A stretch of 64,000 nt of DNA, from positions 51,069-115,068 of the forward strand of contig CAIYLH010000026.1 of the NCBI GenBank assembly GCA_903927005.1, in the 5' to 3' direction. This stretch comes from an uncultured Pseudomonadota bacterium. GTDB taxonomy: Bacteria; Pseudomonadota; Gammaproteobacteria; Steroidobacterales; Steroidobacteraceae. Position 1 is the stretch's first letter; each line of letters starts with the position of its first letter. The notes beneath the pieces were generated by a model. It saw nothing but the letters and a program-made list of their open reading frames with translations. It was not told the DNA's origin and made no database searches. Of the stretch, positions 38,211 to 47,792 are shown in pieces. The position numbers and the translations under genes were made by a program.

Positions 38211-38642
38211 TCAGTCGGCGCCCTGGCGTCGCGCCAGCGAGCGCAGTTCGCGCCGCTCCTTCTTGTCGGGACGACCCTCGGACCTCGGGCGCGACAGCGC
38301 GTCGATACGGCGCACCTCCGTCATTCGCACCTGCCGTACCTGGCTTTCCGGCGTCTCGAGGTAACAAGCCCGCGCCTCCGGCGCCGGACCCCGGCGCGCC
38401 GGAATCGCAACCACGTCCAACTCGAGGTCCCGGCCGCCGATCGCGAGCCGCAGCCGGTCGCCGGCGGCGACCTCCCGGGCCGGCTTCACGCGCTCGCCAT
38501 TGAGGTGCACGTGGCCACCGGCAATGGCCGCGGCCGCCACCGGGCGCGTCTTGTAAAGGCGTACGCACCACAGCCAACGGTCCAGGCGCAGGGCATCCGG
38601 CGCATCACTGCCTGTCGATCCTCGTCCGCCCTTTGACGCCAT
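38211..38642 (-). CDS. hslR: Heat shock protein 15, S4 RNA-binding
   Basis: A 143-residue Hsp15, which binds stalled 50S subunits carrying nascent chains. The S4 domain (LRLDRWLWCVRLYKTRPVAAAAI, about 19-40, and GGHVHLNGERVKPAREVAAGD) is followed by a basic C-terminal tail (DKKERRELRSLARRQ). Length matches E. coli HslR at about 133. It converges on the thioredoxin gene with a gap of 11 bases. Confidence 0.9.
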   Translation of the reverse strand: MASKGGRGSTGSDAPDALRLDRWLWCVRLYKTRPVAAAAIAGGHVHLNGERVKPAREVAAGDRLRLAIGGRDLELDVVAIPARRGPAPEARACYLETPESQVRQVRMTEVRRIDALSRPRSEGRPDKKERRELRSLARRQGAD

Positions 38643-38728
38643 CGGCCCTCCCCTGACCCGGCCACAGCGGCCCGGCGAGGGGCATTATTGCCTATACTTG
38701 CCGCCCCAAGAAGGCACAGGCAGCCCCG

Positions 38729-39919
38729 ATGGACACCGCTTTCTACGATCGCCTCAGCACCGACCTCGAGGCCCTGCGCGAACAAGGTCTGTACAAGACC
38801 GAACGGCTACTCAGCTCACCGCAGAGCGCGGTCATCCGCGTCGGCGACGGCCGCGAGGTCATCAACCTCTGCGCCAACAACTACCTCGGACTCGCCTCCC
38901 ACCCGGACGTGCGTGAAGCGGCCCATCGGGCGATCGACCGCTACGGCTATGGCATGGCCTCGGTGCGTTTCATCTGCGGCACCCACGCGGTGCACCGTGA
39001 ACTCGAGCAGCGCCTTGCGGCGTTCCTCGGCACGGACGAGGTGATCCTGTACTCGTCCTGTTTCGATGCCAACGGGGGGCTGTTCGAGACTCTGCTAGGC
39101 GAGCAGGACGCAGTGATCTCAGACGCACTCAATCATGCCTCGATCATCGACGGCATTCGCCTGTGCAAGGCGCGCAAGTACCGTTACGCAAATCGTGACA
39201 TGGCGGAGCTGGAGGCGCGCCTGCAGGAGACAGCAGATGCCCGTACCCGCCTGATCGTCACCGACGGCGTCTTCTCGATGGACGGCACGCTCGCGCCGCT
39301 CGCGGCGATCTGCAACCTGGCGGACCGTTACAACGCGCTGGTCGTCGTCGATGACTCGCACGCGACCGGCTTCATGGGCAAGGCAGGCCGCGGTACCCAC
39401 GAGCACGCCGGTGTCATGGGCCGCGTCGACTTACTGACCGGTACGCTCGGCAAGGCCCTCGGTGGCGCGGCCGGCGGTTACGTCGCCGGACGGGCGCGCG
39501 CGGTGGAATGGCTGCGCCAACGTTCACGTCCCTACCTGTTTTCCAACTCACTCCCGCCGGTCATCGCGGCGACCTCGCTGCGCGTGCTGGAGTTGATCGC
39601 CGACGGCGACGCGCTGCGACACCAACTGCACGACAACGCGCAGTTTTTCCGGGCGGGAATGACCGCGGCGGGCTTCACTCTGGTGGCAGGCGAACACCCG
39701 ATCATCCCCGTCATGCTCGGCGAAGCCGCTCTCGCCGGACGCATGGCAGAGCGACTTCTGCAACTCGGGGTCTACGTGATCGGCTTCTCGTTCCCGGTCG
39801 TACCGAAGGGACAGGCACGGATTCGTACCCAGATGAGCGCCGCGCACACGCGCGCAGACTTAGAGCACGCAATCGCCGCGTTCACCACCGCCGGGCGCGA
39901 GCTCGGCCTCATCGGCTGA
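38729..39919 (+). CDS. kbl: 2-Amino-3-ketobutyrate CoA ligase (glycine C-acetyltransferase)
   Basis: A 396-residue PLP enzyme that splits 2-amino-3-ketobutyrate with CoA into glycine and acetyl-CoA, the second step of threonine breakdown. PLP lysine in [14 protein letters not shown] (near 243). Other marks: [47 protein letters not shown]. The next gene makes its substrate. A TATACT box at 38693-38698 may be its -10. Confidence 0.97.
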   Translation: MDTAFYDRLSTDLEALREQGLYKTERLLSSPQSAVIRVGDGREVINLCANNYLGLASHPDVREAAHRAIDRYGYGMASVRFICGTHAVHRELEQRLAAFLGTDEVILYSSCFDANGGLFETLLGEQDAVISDALNHASIIDGIRLCKARKYRYANRDMAELEARLQETADARTRLIVTDGVFSMDGTLAPLAAICNLADRYNALVVVDDSHATGFMGKAGRGTHEHAGVMGRVDLLTGTLGKALGGAAGGYVAGRARAVEWLRQRSRPYLFSNSLPPVIAATSLRVLELIADGDALRHQLHDNAQFFRAGMTAAGFTLVAGEHPIIPVMLGEAALAGRMAERLLQLGVYVIGFSFPVVPKGQARIRTQMSAAHTRADLEHAIAAFTTAGRELGLIG

Positions 39920-39929
39920 GGATCCGCGC

Positions 39930-40958
39930 ATGAAGGCATTGGTCAAGGCAAGAGCGGAGCCCGGGATCTGGATGATGGACGTCCCGGAGCCGACGATCGG
40001 CCCGAACGACGTACTGATCCAGATGCGCAAGACCGCAATCTGCGGCACAGACATGCACATCTGGCACTGGGACGACTGGGCGCAGCGGACCATCAAGGTG
40101 CCCATGGCGGTCGGGCATGAGTACTGTGGCGAGATCGTCGAGATCGGCAGCGAAGTGGCCGGTCTTAACGTGGGCGATCGGGTGTCCGGCGAAGGCCACA
40201 TCACCTGTGGCCACTGCCGCAACTGCCGCGCCGGGCGCAGGCACCTTTGCCGCAACACCGTCGGGGTCGGCGTCAATCGCCCCGGCTGCTTCGCTCAATA
40301 CATGTCCCTGCCGGCATCCAACGTCTTCAAGCTGTCGGCGGCGATCAGCGACGACATCGCCTCGATCCTGGACCCGTTCGGCAACGCCACCCACACGGCG
40401 CTGTCGTTCAACGTTGTCGGCGAGGATGTCCTGATCACCGGCGCCGGCCCCATCGGCATCATGGCAGTGGCGATCGCCCGCTACGCCGGGGCCCGCCACA
40501 TCGTCATCACCGACGTCAATCCCTACCGCCTGGAGCTCGCGCGCCAGATGGGAGCCACGCGGGCACTCGACATCCGCACCGAGACGGTGGACGCGGCGAT
40601 GCGCGAGCTCGGCATGGAAGAGGGTTTCGACGTCGGCATGGAAATGTCCGGCGTGCCGTCAGCGTTCCGCGAGATGCTGCGCACGATGCATCATGGCGGC
40701 AGCATCGCAATGCTCGGCATCATGCCGCAGGACACGGGCATCCAGTGGGATGAAGTGATCTTCAAGGGTCTCGTAATCAAGGGCGTGTACGGGCGGGAGA
40801 TGTTTGAGACCTGGTACAAGATGTCGAGCATGCTGCAGAGCGGCCTCGATATCTCGCCGGTCGTCACTCACCGCCTGTCGATCGAGGAGTACCGACTCGG
40901 TTTCGAGACGATGGCCTCCGGACAGAGCGGCAAGGTCATTCTCGACTGGACTGGCTGA
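39930..40958 (+). CDS. tdh: L-threonine 3-dehydrogenase
   Basis: A 342-residue zinc-dependent medium-chain dehydrogenase making 2-amino-3-ketobutyrate from threonine with NAD. Catalytic zinc ligands in [10 protein letters not shown] (Cys near 38) and VGHEYCGEI (His-Glu near 63); structural zinc in [15 protein letters not shown] (about 93-107). NAD site GAGPIGIMA near 170. Follows kbl by 10 bases, the standard kbl-tdh operon. Confidence 0.97.
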   Translation: MKALVKARAEPGIWMMDVPEPTIGPNDVLIQMRKTAICGTDMHIWHWDDWAQRTIKVPMAVGHEYCGEIVEIGSEVAGLNVGDRVSGEGHITCGHCRNCRAGRRHLCRNTVGVGVNRPGCFAQYMSLPASNVFKLSAAISDDIASILDPFGNATHTALSFNVVGEDVLITGAGPIGIMAVAIARYAGARHIVITDVNPYRLELARQMGATRALDIRTETVDAAMRELGMEEGFDVGMEMSGVPSAFREMLRTMHHGGSIAMLGIMPQDTGIQWDEVIFKGLVIKGVYGREMFETWYKMSSMLQSGLDISPVVTHRLSIEEYRLGFETMASGQSGKVILDWTG

Positions 40959-41032
40959 CAGCCACAGCCAGAGCGGCTGGCGGCACCTTCCCGGGTTGCG
41001 CGGCAAACGCCTCCTCCACCGCAAGGCCTAGG

Positions 41033-41051
41033 CCCCGCCATTGTGGCGGGG
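41033..41051 (+). terminator. Hairpin after tdh, terminator-like without T-run
   Basis: A perfect 8-base-pair stem CCCCGCCA/TGGCGGGG with loop TTG, 75 bases past the tdh stop. No poly-T follows, so a Rho-independent role is doubtful. Confidence 0.4.
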
Positions 41052-41096
41052 TCGCCAGCATCCTCGCCTGACCGAGCTTGAACAATCACCGTGGCC

Positions 41097-41120
41097 TGCG
41101 CAGGTGTGCGCACCTGCGCA
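41097..41120. repeat. Perfect 10-base inverted repeat upstream of the polysaccharide operon
   Basis: TGCGCAGGTG and CACCTGCGCA separated by TGCG. It lies about 66 bases upstream of the candidate -35 box, so it could be an activator site or an RNA hairpin; the sequence does not decide. Confidence 0.6.
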
Positions 41121-41185
41121 AAGTGAGACGCAGGTCATGATTCTCAGCTAATTCAGCAATATAGACGCAATAATTGCAGCCGACT

Positions 41186-41216
41186 TTGACAGCTTTATGT
41201 CCAGTACCAGTATGCT
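41186..41216 (+). promoter_or_regulatory. Candidate promoter of the HEAT-GT2-YaiO operon
   Basis: A consensus -35 (TTGACA, 41186-41191) with TATGCT (41211-41216) after a 19-base spacer, two longer than ideal. It sits in the only A/T-rich part of the spacer and would give a leader of about 255 bases. Confidence 0.5.
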
Positions 41217-41405
41217 ATTGGGGTTCCGCCACCAGATAGGCCTGCGAAAGCAGCAGCCTGGAGGCCGATAGCAACACCGAGCGCCGCAGTGAGACCGTCT
41301 CGCGCGACATTCGCCGGTATTTTACATACGCAGTCGCTGCGCCGTGCAGCGCCCAACGCAGGGGTCGCCGACCCAGCGGCTGATCGAAGAAGGAATCGCG
41401 ACAGC

Positions 41406-41477
41406 ATGAAGCGCCGAGCCCACCTAACCCCGCGCAGCGGGACCTCTGGATCGCCCAAATCGCGGCGTAGCGTCTGA
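41406..41477 (+). CDS. Possible short basic leader peptide before the HEAT-repeat gene
   Basis: A 23-codon frame, ATG at 41406 preceded by GAAGGAAT 8 bases upstream, encoding MKRRAHLTPRSGTSGSPKSR and three more residues, and ending 2 bases before the ATG of the HEAT gene. That ATG has no clear Shine-Dalgarno of its own, so coupling through this frame is plausible. It could also be chance. Confidence 0.25.
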   Translation: MKRRAHLTPRSGTSGSPKSRRSV

Positions 41478-41479
41478 GC

Positions 41480-42544
41480 ATGAACCTGCTGAGCGGCGCC
41501 GCACCGATCGTCCAGTTCGCCTTCCTGCTAGGCGTGGCGATCTGCGCGACGACGCTGCTCATGCTGCTGGCCACGATCGCAATGCGATTGAACGGACTGC
41601 GCATGGAACGCATCGACGCGCGCGCCGAAGCCCACTGGCGCCCGCTCCTGCTGGCGCCGGCCACGGACGCCGTAGGCACCCTGCCCCGCCTCACCAGCCG
41701 CGACCTGCGCGGCTTCATTCATATATGGAACGAAGCCCACGAACCGCTGCACGCTGCGACCACGGACCGGCTGGCCAAGATTGCCGACAGCGTCGCGCTG
41801 GAGGATCACCTGATCCGGTTCCTCCATACGCCTATCTTTCACCACCGCGTCATGGCGATCATCGCACTCGGGCACATCAAGAAAGCATCCAGCTTCGAAC
41901 AGGTACTGCCTAGCCTGGACGACAAGAGCCCGATCATGTCGCTTTGCGCCGCCCGCTCGCTGATGCAGATCGACCCCGTGCGTGCCGTTCCGAAACTGGT
42001 GCCATTGATCGTGCAGCGCGGCTACTGGTCGCAGGGTGTCGTCGCCTCCATCCTCAAGGAGTCAGACGGCAAGCTCGTCGCCGAACCGCTCGCCGATGCG
42101 ACGCTGCATGCGACATCCGACGTCGCGCCGCGCATGATCCGCTTTCTGGCCAGCGTGCATCCCGAATCGGCAGCGCCCATCATCCGCGAAGCGCTGCGCA
42201 CCGCCAGCGATGAACGCATCATCTCCACCTGCCTGCAGGCCATGAGCAACCCGGCCGATCTGGACTGCGTCCGGCCGCTGCTGTCGCATCCGCTGTGGTA
42301 TCTGCGCATGCAGGCCGCTACCACCCTTGGAAATCTCGGCGTACCAGGCGACGAGCAGCGGCTCAGCACCCTGCTGAGCGACAGCCAGTGGTGGGTCCGC
42401 TACCGTGCGGCCCAGGCCCTGCTCAAGCTCAGCTTTATCAGCGCCGACGATGCACGCCGCATACAGCAGTCCCATACGGACGCCTACGCCCGCGACATCA
42501 TCGACCACGTTCTGGCGGAGCGCACGTTGGAGCTGGGCTCATGA
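41480..42544 (+). CDS. Membrane-anchored HEAT-repeat protein
   Basis: A 354-residue protein with one N-terminal membrane segment (IVQFAFLLGVAICATTLLMLLATIAM, about 12-37; quoted by position) and a helical-repeat body. HEAT/PBS-like units are visible: HHRVMAIIALGHIKK (about 114), SPIMSLCAARSLMQID (about 150), LWYLRMQAATTLGNLG (about 272) and SQWWVRYRAAQALLKL (about 302). The topology puts the repeats in the cytoplasm or periplasm depending on orientation; the positive residues after the segment (RLNGLRMERIDAR) favour a cytoplasmic body. No catalytic motif. It overlaps the glycosyltransferase by 4 bases (ATGA), so a scaffold or regulator of that enzyme is likely. Confidence 0.8.
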   Translation: MNLLSGAAPIVQFAFLLGVAICATTLLMLLATIAMRLNGLRMERIDARAEAHWRPLLLAPATDAVGTLPRLTSRDLRGFIHIWNEAHEPLHAATTDRLAKIADSVALEDHLIRFLHTPIFHHRVMAIIALGHIKKASSFEQVLPSLDDKSPIMSLCAARSLMQIDPVRAVPKLVPLIVQRGYWSQGVVASILKESDGKLVAEPLADATLHATSDVAPRMIRFLASVHPESAAPIIREALRTASDERIISTCLQAMSNPADLDCVRPLLSHPLWYLRMQAATTLGNLGVPGDEQRLSTLLSDSQWWVRYRAAQALLKLSFISADDARRIQQSHTDAYARDIIDHVLAERTLELGS

Positions 42545-44037
42545 CCAGCTTTCTGGCGGCCGGCCTGCTCAACTTGCAATGGGTATTCTTCGCCTACTTC
42601 ATACTAATCAGCATGGCTTACCTCGCGCTGCACTACGTCTCCGTCGTGACGACGCTGCACTACATGCGCGACAACCGCGCCGAGTACCTGCCGAAGATCA
42701 TGCCCTCCTACCAGCCGCCGATCAGCATCCTCATCCCGGCGTTCAACGAGGAACAGTCGATCGTCTCGTCGATCCACTCGGTGCTGCGGCTCGATTATCC
42801 GGAGTTCGAGGTGGTCGTCGTCAACGATGGCTCCACCGACGCGACGCTCGCGCGGGTCATTGCCGAATTTTCTCTTCACGAATTTCCGGAGGCCTACCGG
42901 CAGCGACTGCCCACCGAACGCATCCGTGCAATTTATGCGTCACCGCGCTTTCCCCGCCTGCGGCTGGTAGACAAGGACAATGGCGGCAAGTCGGATGCGC
43001 TCAATGCAGGCATTAACTGCATTCGCTACCCGCTGTTCTGCGCGATCGATGCCGACTGTATCCTCAACCCGGGCAGCCTGGCGCGCGTCGTGCGGCCATT
43101 CCTGGATGACTCGACGACCGTCGCCAGCGGCGGCGTAGTCCGAGTTCTCAACGGCTGCACCGTCAAGAACGGGTTCCTCGAGAAGGTTGAATTGCCGCGG
43201 GCGATACTGCCGCTGTTCCAAAGCGTCGAGTACCTGCGCGCATTTCTGTTCGGCCGCTTGGGCTGGTCGCCGATCAACGCACTTTTGGTGATCTCGGGTG
43301 CTTTTGGCGTGTTCTACAAGGAACACGTCGTTGCCGTCGGCGGCTACCGCACCGACACAGTCGGTGAGGACATGGACCTGGTCGTCCGCCTGCACCGCAA
43401 GCTCAGGCGCGAGAAGCGACCTTACCGCATCACCTTCGTCCCGGATCCCATCTGCTGGACCGAAGTTCCCTCAGACCTTAAGTCGCTACGCGCCCAACGC
43501 ACGCGCTGGCAGCGGGGTCTGGCGGAGAGCCTGATTCCCAACCTGCGCCTGCTGTTCAGTCGCCGTGCCGGCGCCGTCGGCCTGCTCGCATTCCCATTCA
43601 TGATCCTATTTGAGCTGCTCGGCCCGATCGTTGAGGCGGCCGGCTACATCGGCATGCTTACACTGTGGTTACTGCACATGATCCCGCTACAGTCGTTCCT
43701 GGTGTTCCTGTTCCTGTCCGTAGGAATGGGGATTCTGCTGTCGACCAACGCGATCTTCCTCGAGCGCCTGTCATTCCAGATGTACCCCCGCGTCGGCCAG
43801 CAGCTGATTTTGTTTGTCGTCGCCATTTTTGAGAACTTTGGCTATCGACAACTGACCGCCATCTATCGGCTGATGGGCCTGGCCGGCTGGGTCTTCAGCG
43901 GCAAGGCCCGCAGCGACTGGGGGCAAATCGTGCGCGACGGCTCCTGGCAGTCGCCCGATGCCAACGACACGACCGGCACCACAGCCGTGGTCGCCGCGAC
44001 GGGCGTCACAGCGGCAAGCGTTGAGAAGAAGCCGTGA
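42541..44037 (+). CDS. Processive family 2 membrane glycosyltransferase
   Basis: A 498-residue inner-membrane polysaccharide synthase. One membrane segment (about 10-33), then the GT2 domain with VVVNDGSTDATL (first Asp, near 100), AIDADC (DxD near 168), GEDMDLVVRLH (third acidic motif near 275) and QRTRWQRG (QxxRW near 320), the set that marks processive synthases such as PgaC, NodC and hyaluronan synthase. Three or four membrane segments follow (about 345-450). No PilZ domain. Sugar unknown. E. coli YaiP, also next to YaiO, is the nearest functional analogue I can name. Starts and ends in 4-base overlaps. Confidence 0.9.
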   Translation: MTSFLAAGLLNLQWVFFAYFILISMAYLALHYVSVVTTLHYMRDNRAEYLPKIMPSYQPPISILIPAFNEEQSIVSSIHSVLRLDYPEFEVVVVNDGSTDATLARVIAEFSLHEFPEAYRQRLPTERIRAIYASPRFPRLRLVDKDNGGKSDALNAGINCIRYPLFCAIDADCILNPGSLARVVRPFLDDSTTVASGGVVRVLNGCTVKNGFLEKVELPRAILPLFQSVEYLRAFLFGRLGWSPINALLVISGAFGVFYKEHVVAVGGYRTDTVGEDMDLVVRLHRKLRREKRPYRITFVPDPICWTEVPSDLKSLRAQRTRWQRGLAESLIPNLRLLFSRRAGAVGLLAFPFMILFELLGPIVEAAGYIGMLTLWLLHMIPLQSFLVFLFLSVGMGILLSTNAIFLERLSFQMYPRVGQQLILFVVAIFENFGYRQLTAIYRLMGLAGWVFSGKARSDWGQIVRDGSWQSPDANDTTGTTAVVAATGVTAASVEKKP

Positions 44038-45320
44038 AGCGCGTGCTGTTGTCGCTGGCCTGCGCGGCCCTGCTGGGGAGCGCACCGCCTGCCCGCGCGG
44101 AAGTTGTCCCAGCCGATTTCGATCAGCAGTTTCTCGCCGCACGCGATCTTGCGATTTCCGGCCAGCGCGATGCGGCCCTGGCCGCCTATTCAGCGCTGCT
44201 GGAAGCCTCGCCGGGAAACGTCGATGTGCTGCTGGGTCGCGGTCGGGTCTACGCATGGATGGGCTGCTGGCCGGACGCCGAGTTGGATCTTCGCGCCGCC
44301 ACCGACACCGGGCCTACCGCCGATGCATGGTCAGCGCTGGGCGACATGTACTTGTGGAGTGACCGACCGTTACTGGCGGTCGAGGCCTACGGCCGCTGGC
44401 TCGCTCTTAGCGCCGGCGATGAGCCCGCGCCCCTGCTTGCCCGCGGACGTGCCTTTCGCGCGGCCGGTGACCTGGCCTCTGCCCGAGCGGATTTCGAGGC
44501 CGCGGGCGTGCGCGGCGCAGACCCGGCAGAGGTCGCACAGTACCTGCGTTCGGCCATGCCGCCTGCCGCGACAACACGCGCACCCGACTCGAACGTACGC
44601 GCCGCTGGAGGCTATCGGTGGTCGGCCAGCCTTGGCGTGGACCGAAGCGAATTGCCCTCAGCGCAGTTGAACTGGACTGACTACGTCGCCTCTGTACGGC
44701 GCTACTTCGACCGCGGCTCGCTGGCAGTGGAAGCGCTCACGGCTAAGCGTTTCGGCATCAGCGATCAGGCGTGGGCGCTGGACGGCTATGTCGATCTATG
44801 GAAGCGCGCGTACCTGAACCTGCGATTCCAGCAAGGCCCGTCGGAAAAGCTGTTCCCCCGAACGCGCTGGCGCGCCGAACTCTTTCAGGGCGTCGGTCAG
44901 GGCTGGGAGCTTTCAGGCAGCGTCGATCGGATGAACTTCAACACCGCCATCGATCTGTATGGCGTAGGTATCGGCCGATATTACCGAAACTGGTATGTGC
45001 GCCTTCGTCACCTCTATATTCCGAGCACCGCCAGCGCCCCCTCCAGCAGCAACAGCGACCGACTGGTGGTGCGCTACTACTACGCCGGCGATGGCGACAA
45101 TTACATCGAGGTGGCGGGTGGTCTGGGGCGCAGCGACCAGGCCACTTCGTTCATCGTCGGCCCACTGCCTGCCAATCACAGCTGGTCCGGCAGCGCCGCA
45201 TTCGTGAAGTACGTCAACCCGCACCTTGGCTTCAAGCTGGGCATCAACGTTGGCTACGGGCTTGAAAGCGAGCCCTACTCGAACCGCGGTATCTTTGGAT
45301 CCGTCTACACACGATGGTAG
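44034..45320 (+). CDS. YaiO-family outer-membrane beta-barrel protein with TPR region
   Basis: A 428-residue exported protein: signal peptide (SLACAALLGSAPPARA, cut near 22), helical TPR repeats about 30-180 (AISGQRDAALAAYSALLEASPGN, LGRGRVYAWMGCWPDAELDL), a short linker, then a barrel from about 195 to the terminal Trp. YRWSASLGVDRSEL and GIFGSVYTRW are first- and last-strand like. TPR plus barrel is the plan of exopolysaccharide exporters PgaA, BcsC and AlgK/E, although this barrel is small. GTG start overlaps the synthase stop (GTGA). Confidence 0.85.
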   Translation: MKRVLLSLACAALLGSAPPARAEVVPADFDQQFLAARDLAISGQRDAALAAYSALLEASPGNVDVLLGRGRVYAWMGCWPDAELDLRAATDTGPTADAWSALGDMYLWSDRPLLAVEAYGRWLALSAGDEPAPLLARGRAFRAAGDLASARADFEAAGVRGADPAEVAQYLRSAMPPAATTRAPDSNVRAAGGYRWSASLGVDRSELPSAQLNWTDYVASVRRYFDRGSLAVEALTAKRFGISDQAWALDGYVDLWKRAYLNLRFQQGPSEKLFPRTRWRAELFQGVGQGWELSGSVDRMNFNTAIDLYGVGIGRYYRNWYVRLRHLYIPSTASAPSSSNSDRLVVRYYYAGDGDNYIEVAGGLGRSDQATSFIVGPLPANHSWSGSAAFVKYVNPHLGFKLGINVGYGLESEPYSNRGIFGSVYTRW

Positions 45321-47749
45321 ACCGTAGCGGGATAGGCGCACCACCGGCCCTCCCGGAAGCGGGATCGAGCCGCACGCTCAGGATGCGCCTGCTGACCGCG
45401 CCTGCCCGCTTCCTTGCATTGCTGCCGGCGCTGCTCGCCGGGATGCTGTGTGCGCGCGCTGCAGAACTCATAGCCGCGTGGCCGGTCGGCACTCCAGCGG
45501 TGGACGCCGTGGCAATAGTCGTCGACGCGCTGAGTTACGACGTCCTGACGGGACTTCGCTATCTGCCGCTACTGTTTCTCCTCTGCCTACCGCTACTGCT
45601 TGCAGAGTCGCGCCGCCTCACGTTCTGGTCGCTGGGCATCGCCGGGTCCGCGCTGCTGCTCGCACAGGCGTTCCTGGCCGAGTACTTCATCACTGCCCGG
45701 GTACCGCTAGGCGCCGATCTCTACACCTATACGCTGCGCGACATCCGGGAAACCGTCGCCGGCACGCACATCAATGTCGTCCTGGCGGCTGGCACTGTGG
45801 CCGCCCTGCTCATGCTGTGGCTAGTGCTAGCGCGGCAGCTGAGTCGTCATCGCGCCGGACCGCCACCCACGGCGACCCTCTTCCTGTTTGCGGTCAGCCT
45901 CGCCGCACTCCTCTTCGGTCCCGTTGATCTGCCACCAACCCGAGCCGAGACGGAATACGCACGCAGCCTCAGCCTCAACAAGACAGCCAGCTTTGTCAGC
46001 AGCAGCTACGCCTACCTCGCGCACACCGGCGAGATGAGCGAAAGCGGCGAGCCTGCCGCGGCAATCCGCCCTGCAACACCCTCGCCAAACAGGCCTCAGG
46101 CACTGGATCCGCGTTACCCGTTCCTGCATACCGAGCAGACGCCCGACGACCTTGGCGCTCACTTCAACAGCAACGGTCACTCGCCGCCCAACCTGATTTT
46201 CCTGATTGTTGAAGGCCTTGGACGCTCGTTTTCAGGCCCCGAGGCCAGCCTCGGCAGCTTCACGCCGTTTCTGGACGAGCTCGCCGCAAAAAGCCTGTAC
46301 TTCGAAAACTTCCTCGCCACGCAGGGCCGCACGTTCAGCGTATTGCCTTCGATCTTCGGGTCATTACCCTTCGGCGAGCAGGGATTCTCGGCGCTGGACC
46401 ACCGCATGCCAGTGCACTCGACGCTACTGAGCGTTCTCAAGGCGCAGGGATATCACGAGATGTTCTTCGCCGGCAGCGACCTTTCGTTCGACAACGAACG
46501 GACGTTCCTCGCTCGCCAGGGAGTTGACTCGATATTTGAGCGCCGGACATTCAGCGACGCCTACCCACGCATCAGCGAATGGGGTTACGACGACAACGAG
46601 CTGGTTTCCTTCGCGCTAGCCGAAGAGGCGGGCGACAGCAGGCAGCCGTTCGTCGAGATTCTACAGACCATCACGATGCACGACCCCTACCGGTTTCTCG
46701 GCCAGGAACGCTTCCAGCCCGTCTTCGAGCAACGATTGGCGCAACTGGGGATGGCTGAAGAGCAGAAAAAGATCTACCGCTCCTATCGCAACATCTACAC
46801 CGCGATCCTGTACACGGATGACACGCTGCGGCGGTACTTCGAGGCGGCAAGCAAGCGGCCGTCATTCGCGAACACGATCTTCATCGTCACCGGCGATCAC
46901 CGCCTTCCCGAGATCCCGCTGGCGGAATGGATCGACCGCTACCACGTGCCGTTGATTATCTACTCGCCGCTGCTCAAAGCGCCGCAGCGCATCAAGTCCA
47001 TCTCCTCACACTTCGACATCGCCCCGTCGCTGCTCGCGTTCCTGGCGCACGGCTATGGTATCCGGACACCGCCTTCGGTGACCTGGATCGGCTCCGGGCT
47101 GGATCTGGAGCCTTCATTCCGCAACGTGCATACGTTTCCGATGAAGCAGACCAAGGCGAACCTCGTCGACTTCATCGACGGGCCCTGGCTGTTGAGCCGG
47201 GACGCTCTTTACCAGTTAAGTGACGGCATGCACGTTGAAGCGGTGGACAACACCGAGCAACGTTCAAGAGTTGCAGAACGCTTCGGCGCCTTCCGCGCCG
47301 CGAACGCAAGCTTTGGTCGAACCCTCGCTCTCATGCCACCGAACGATGTTGCGCACTGGACCGACTACGCGGCATCTCCGCGGCGGCCGCTGCCGCCCAA
47401 GGCACTCCCGACCGCTATGGCAGTGGCGGTCCGCGATGCCCGGGTGCCGGCGCACGCAGCAAGCGGGCAGTTGATCATTGAAATCCTCATCGCAAACAGC
47501 GGCGCGCGCCACAGCGCGCTGTTCATCCCGTTGATCGTCCTGCAGTCCGCTGACGGGCGGGAGATCTCCGAAACCTACGGCCCCTCGCAGACATTGGCAG
47601 CCGGCCAGGCAGTCACGCTGCAGGTGCCTGTGAAGACCGACCGCGTTGCCGCCGGTCGTTACTTCCTGTCCGTCTATCCGTCGGATCCAGCGACCGGCAA
47701 ACGGACCGGTGACGGCCGCTTCCACATTCCGATCGTGATCGACGGTTGA
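45314..47749 (+). CDS. LTA-synthase-like membrane phosphotransferase with extra C-terminal domain
   Basis: An 811-residue protein of the alkaline-phosphatase superfamily, LtaS/MdoB branch. Five N-terminal membrane segments (about 24-205) precede a periplasmic catalytic domain (about 290-650): FLIVEGLG (metal Glu near 299), TQGRTFSVLPS (nucleophile Thr near 339), IVTGDHRLPE (metal Asp-His near 527). LtaS moves phosphoglycerol from phosphatidylglycerol; MdoB/OpgB does it to periplasmic glucans. Residues about 700-811 form an additional beta-sandwich-like domain (LIIEILIANSGARHSALFIPLIV, quoted in part). Overlaps yaiO by 7 bases. In this operon it could decorate the nascent polysaccharide, which is inference; sulfatase or phosphoethanolamine transfer are alternatives. 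Confidence 0.82.
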   Translation: MVDRSGIGAPPALPEAGSSRTLRMRLLTAPARFLALLPALLAGMLCARAAELIAAWPVGTPAVDAVAIVVDALSYDVLTGLRYLPLLFLLCLPLLLAESRRLTFWSLGIAGSALLLAQAFLAEYFITARVPLGADLYTYTLRDIRETVAGTHINVVLAAGTVAALLMLWLVLARQLSRHRAGPPPTATLFLFAVSLAALLFGPVDLPPTRAETEYARSLSLNKTASFVSSSYAYLAHTGEMSESGEPAAAIRPATPSPNRPQALDPRYPFLHTEQTPDDLGAHFNSNGHSPPNLIFLIVEGLGRSFSGPEASLGSFTPFLDELAAKSLYFENFLATQGRTFSVLPSIFGSLPFGEQGFSALDHRMPVHSTLLSVLKAQGYHEMFFAGSDLSFDNERTFLARQGVDSIFERRTFSDAYPRISEWGYDDNELVSFALAEEAGDSRQPFVEILQTITMHDPYRFLGQERFQPVFEQRLAQLGMAEEQKKIYRSYRNIYTAILYTDDTLRRYFEAASKRPSFANTIFIVTGDHRLPEIPLAEWIDRYHVPLIIYSPLLKAPQRIKSISSHFDIAPSLLAFLAHGYGIRTPPSVTWIGSGLDLEPSFRNVHTFPMKQTKANLVDFIDGPWLLSRDALYQLSDGMHVEAVDNTEQRSRVAERFGAFRAANASFGRTLALMPPNDVAHWTDYAASPRRPLPPKALPTAMAVAVRDARVPAHAASGQLIIEILIANSGARHSALFIPLIVLQSADGREISETYGPSQTLAAGQAVTLQVPVKTDRVAAGRYFLSVYPSDPATGKRTGDGRFHIPIVIDG

Positions 47750-47792
47750 CCCTCACCTATCTGCCGGCACGAGCAGCCCGGAGCCCCGTCCG

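Larger units (their letters stand above)
40959..41479. other. 521-base intergenic region upstream of the polysaccharide operon
   Basis: No convincing protein gene on either strand. It holds a hairpin after tdh (41033-41051, CCCCGCCA-TTG-TGGCGGGG, no T-run), a perfect 10-base inverted repeat TGCGCAGGTG-TGCG-CACCTGCGCA (41097-41120), an A/T-rich stretch around 41140-41220 that is unusual for this genome, a candidate promoter (41186-41216) and a possible leader peptide frame (41406-41477). The next gene starts at 41480. Confidence 0.65.

Noticed and set aside
41195..41458. Reverse frame of 87 codons upstream of the polysaccharide operon
   Set aside because: No Shine-Dalgarno, no recognisable domain, and it covers the candidate promoter and A/T-rich control region.
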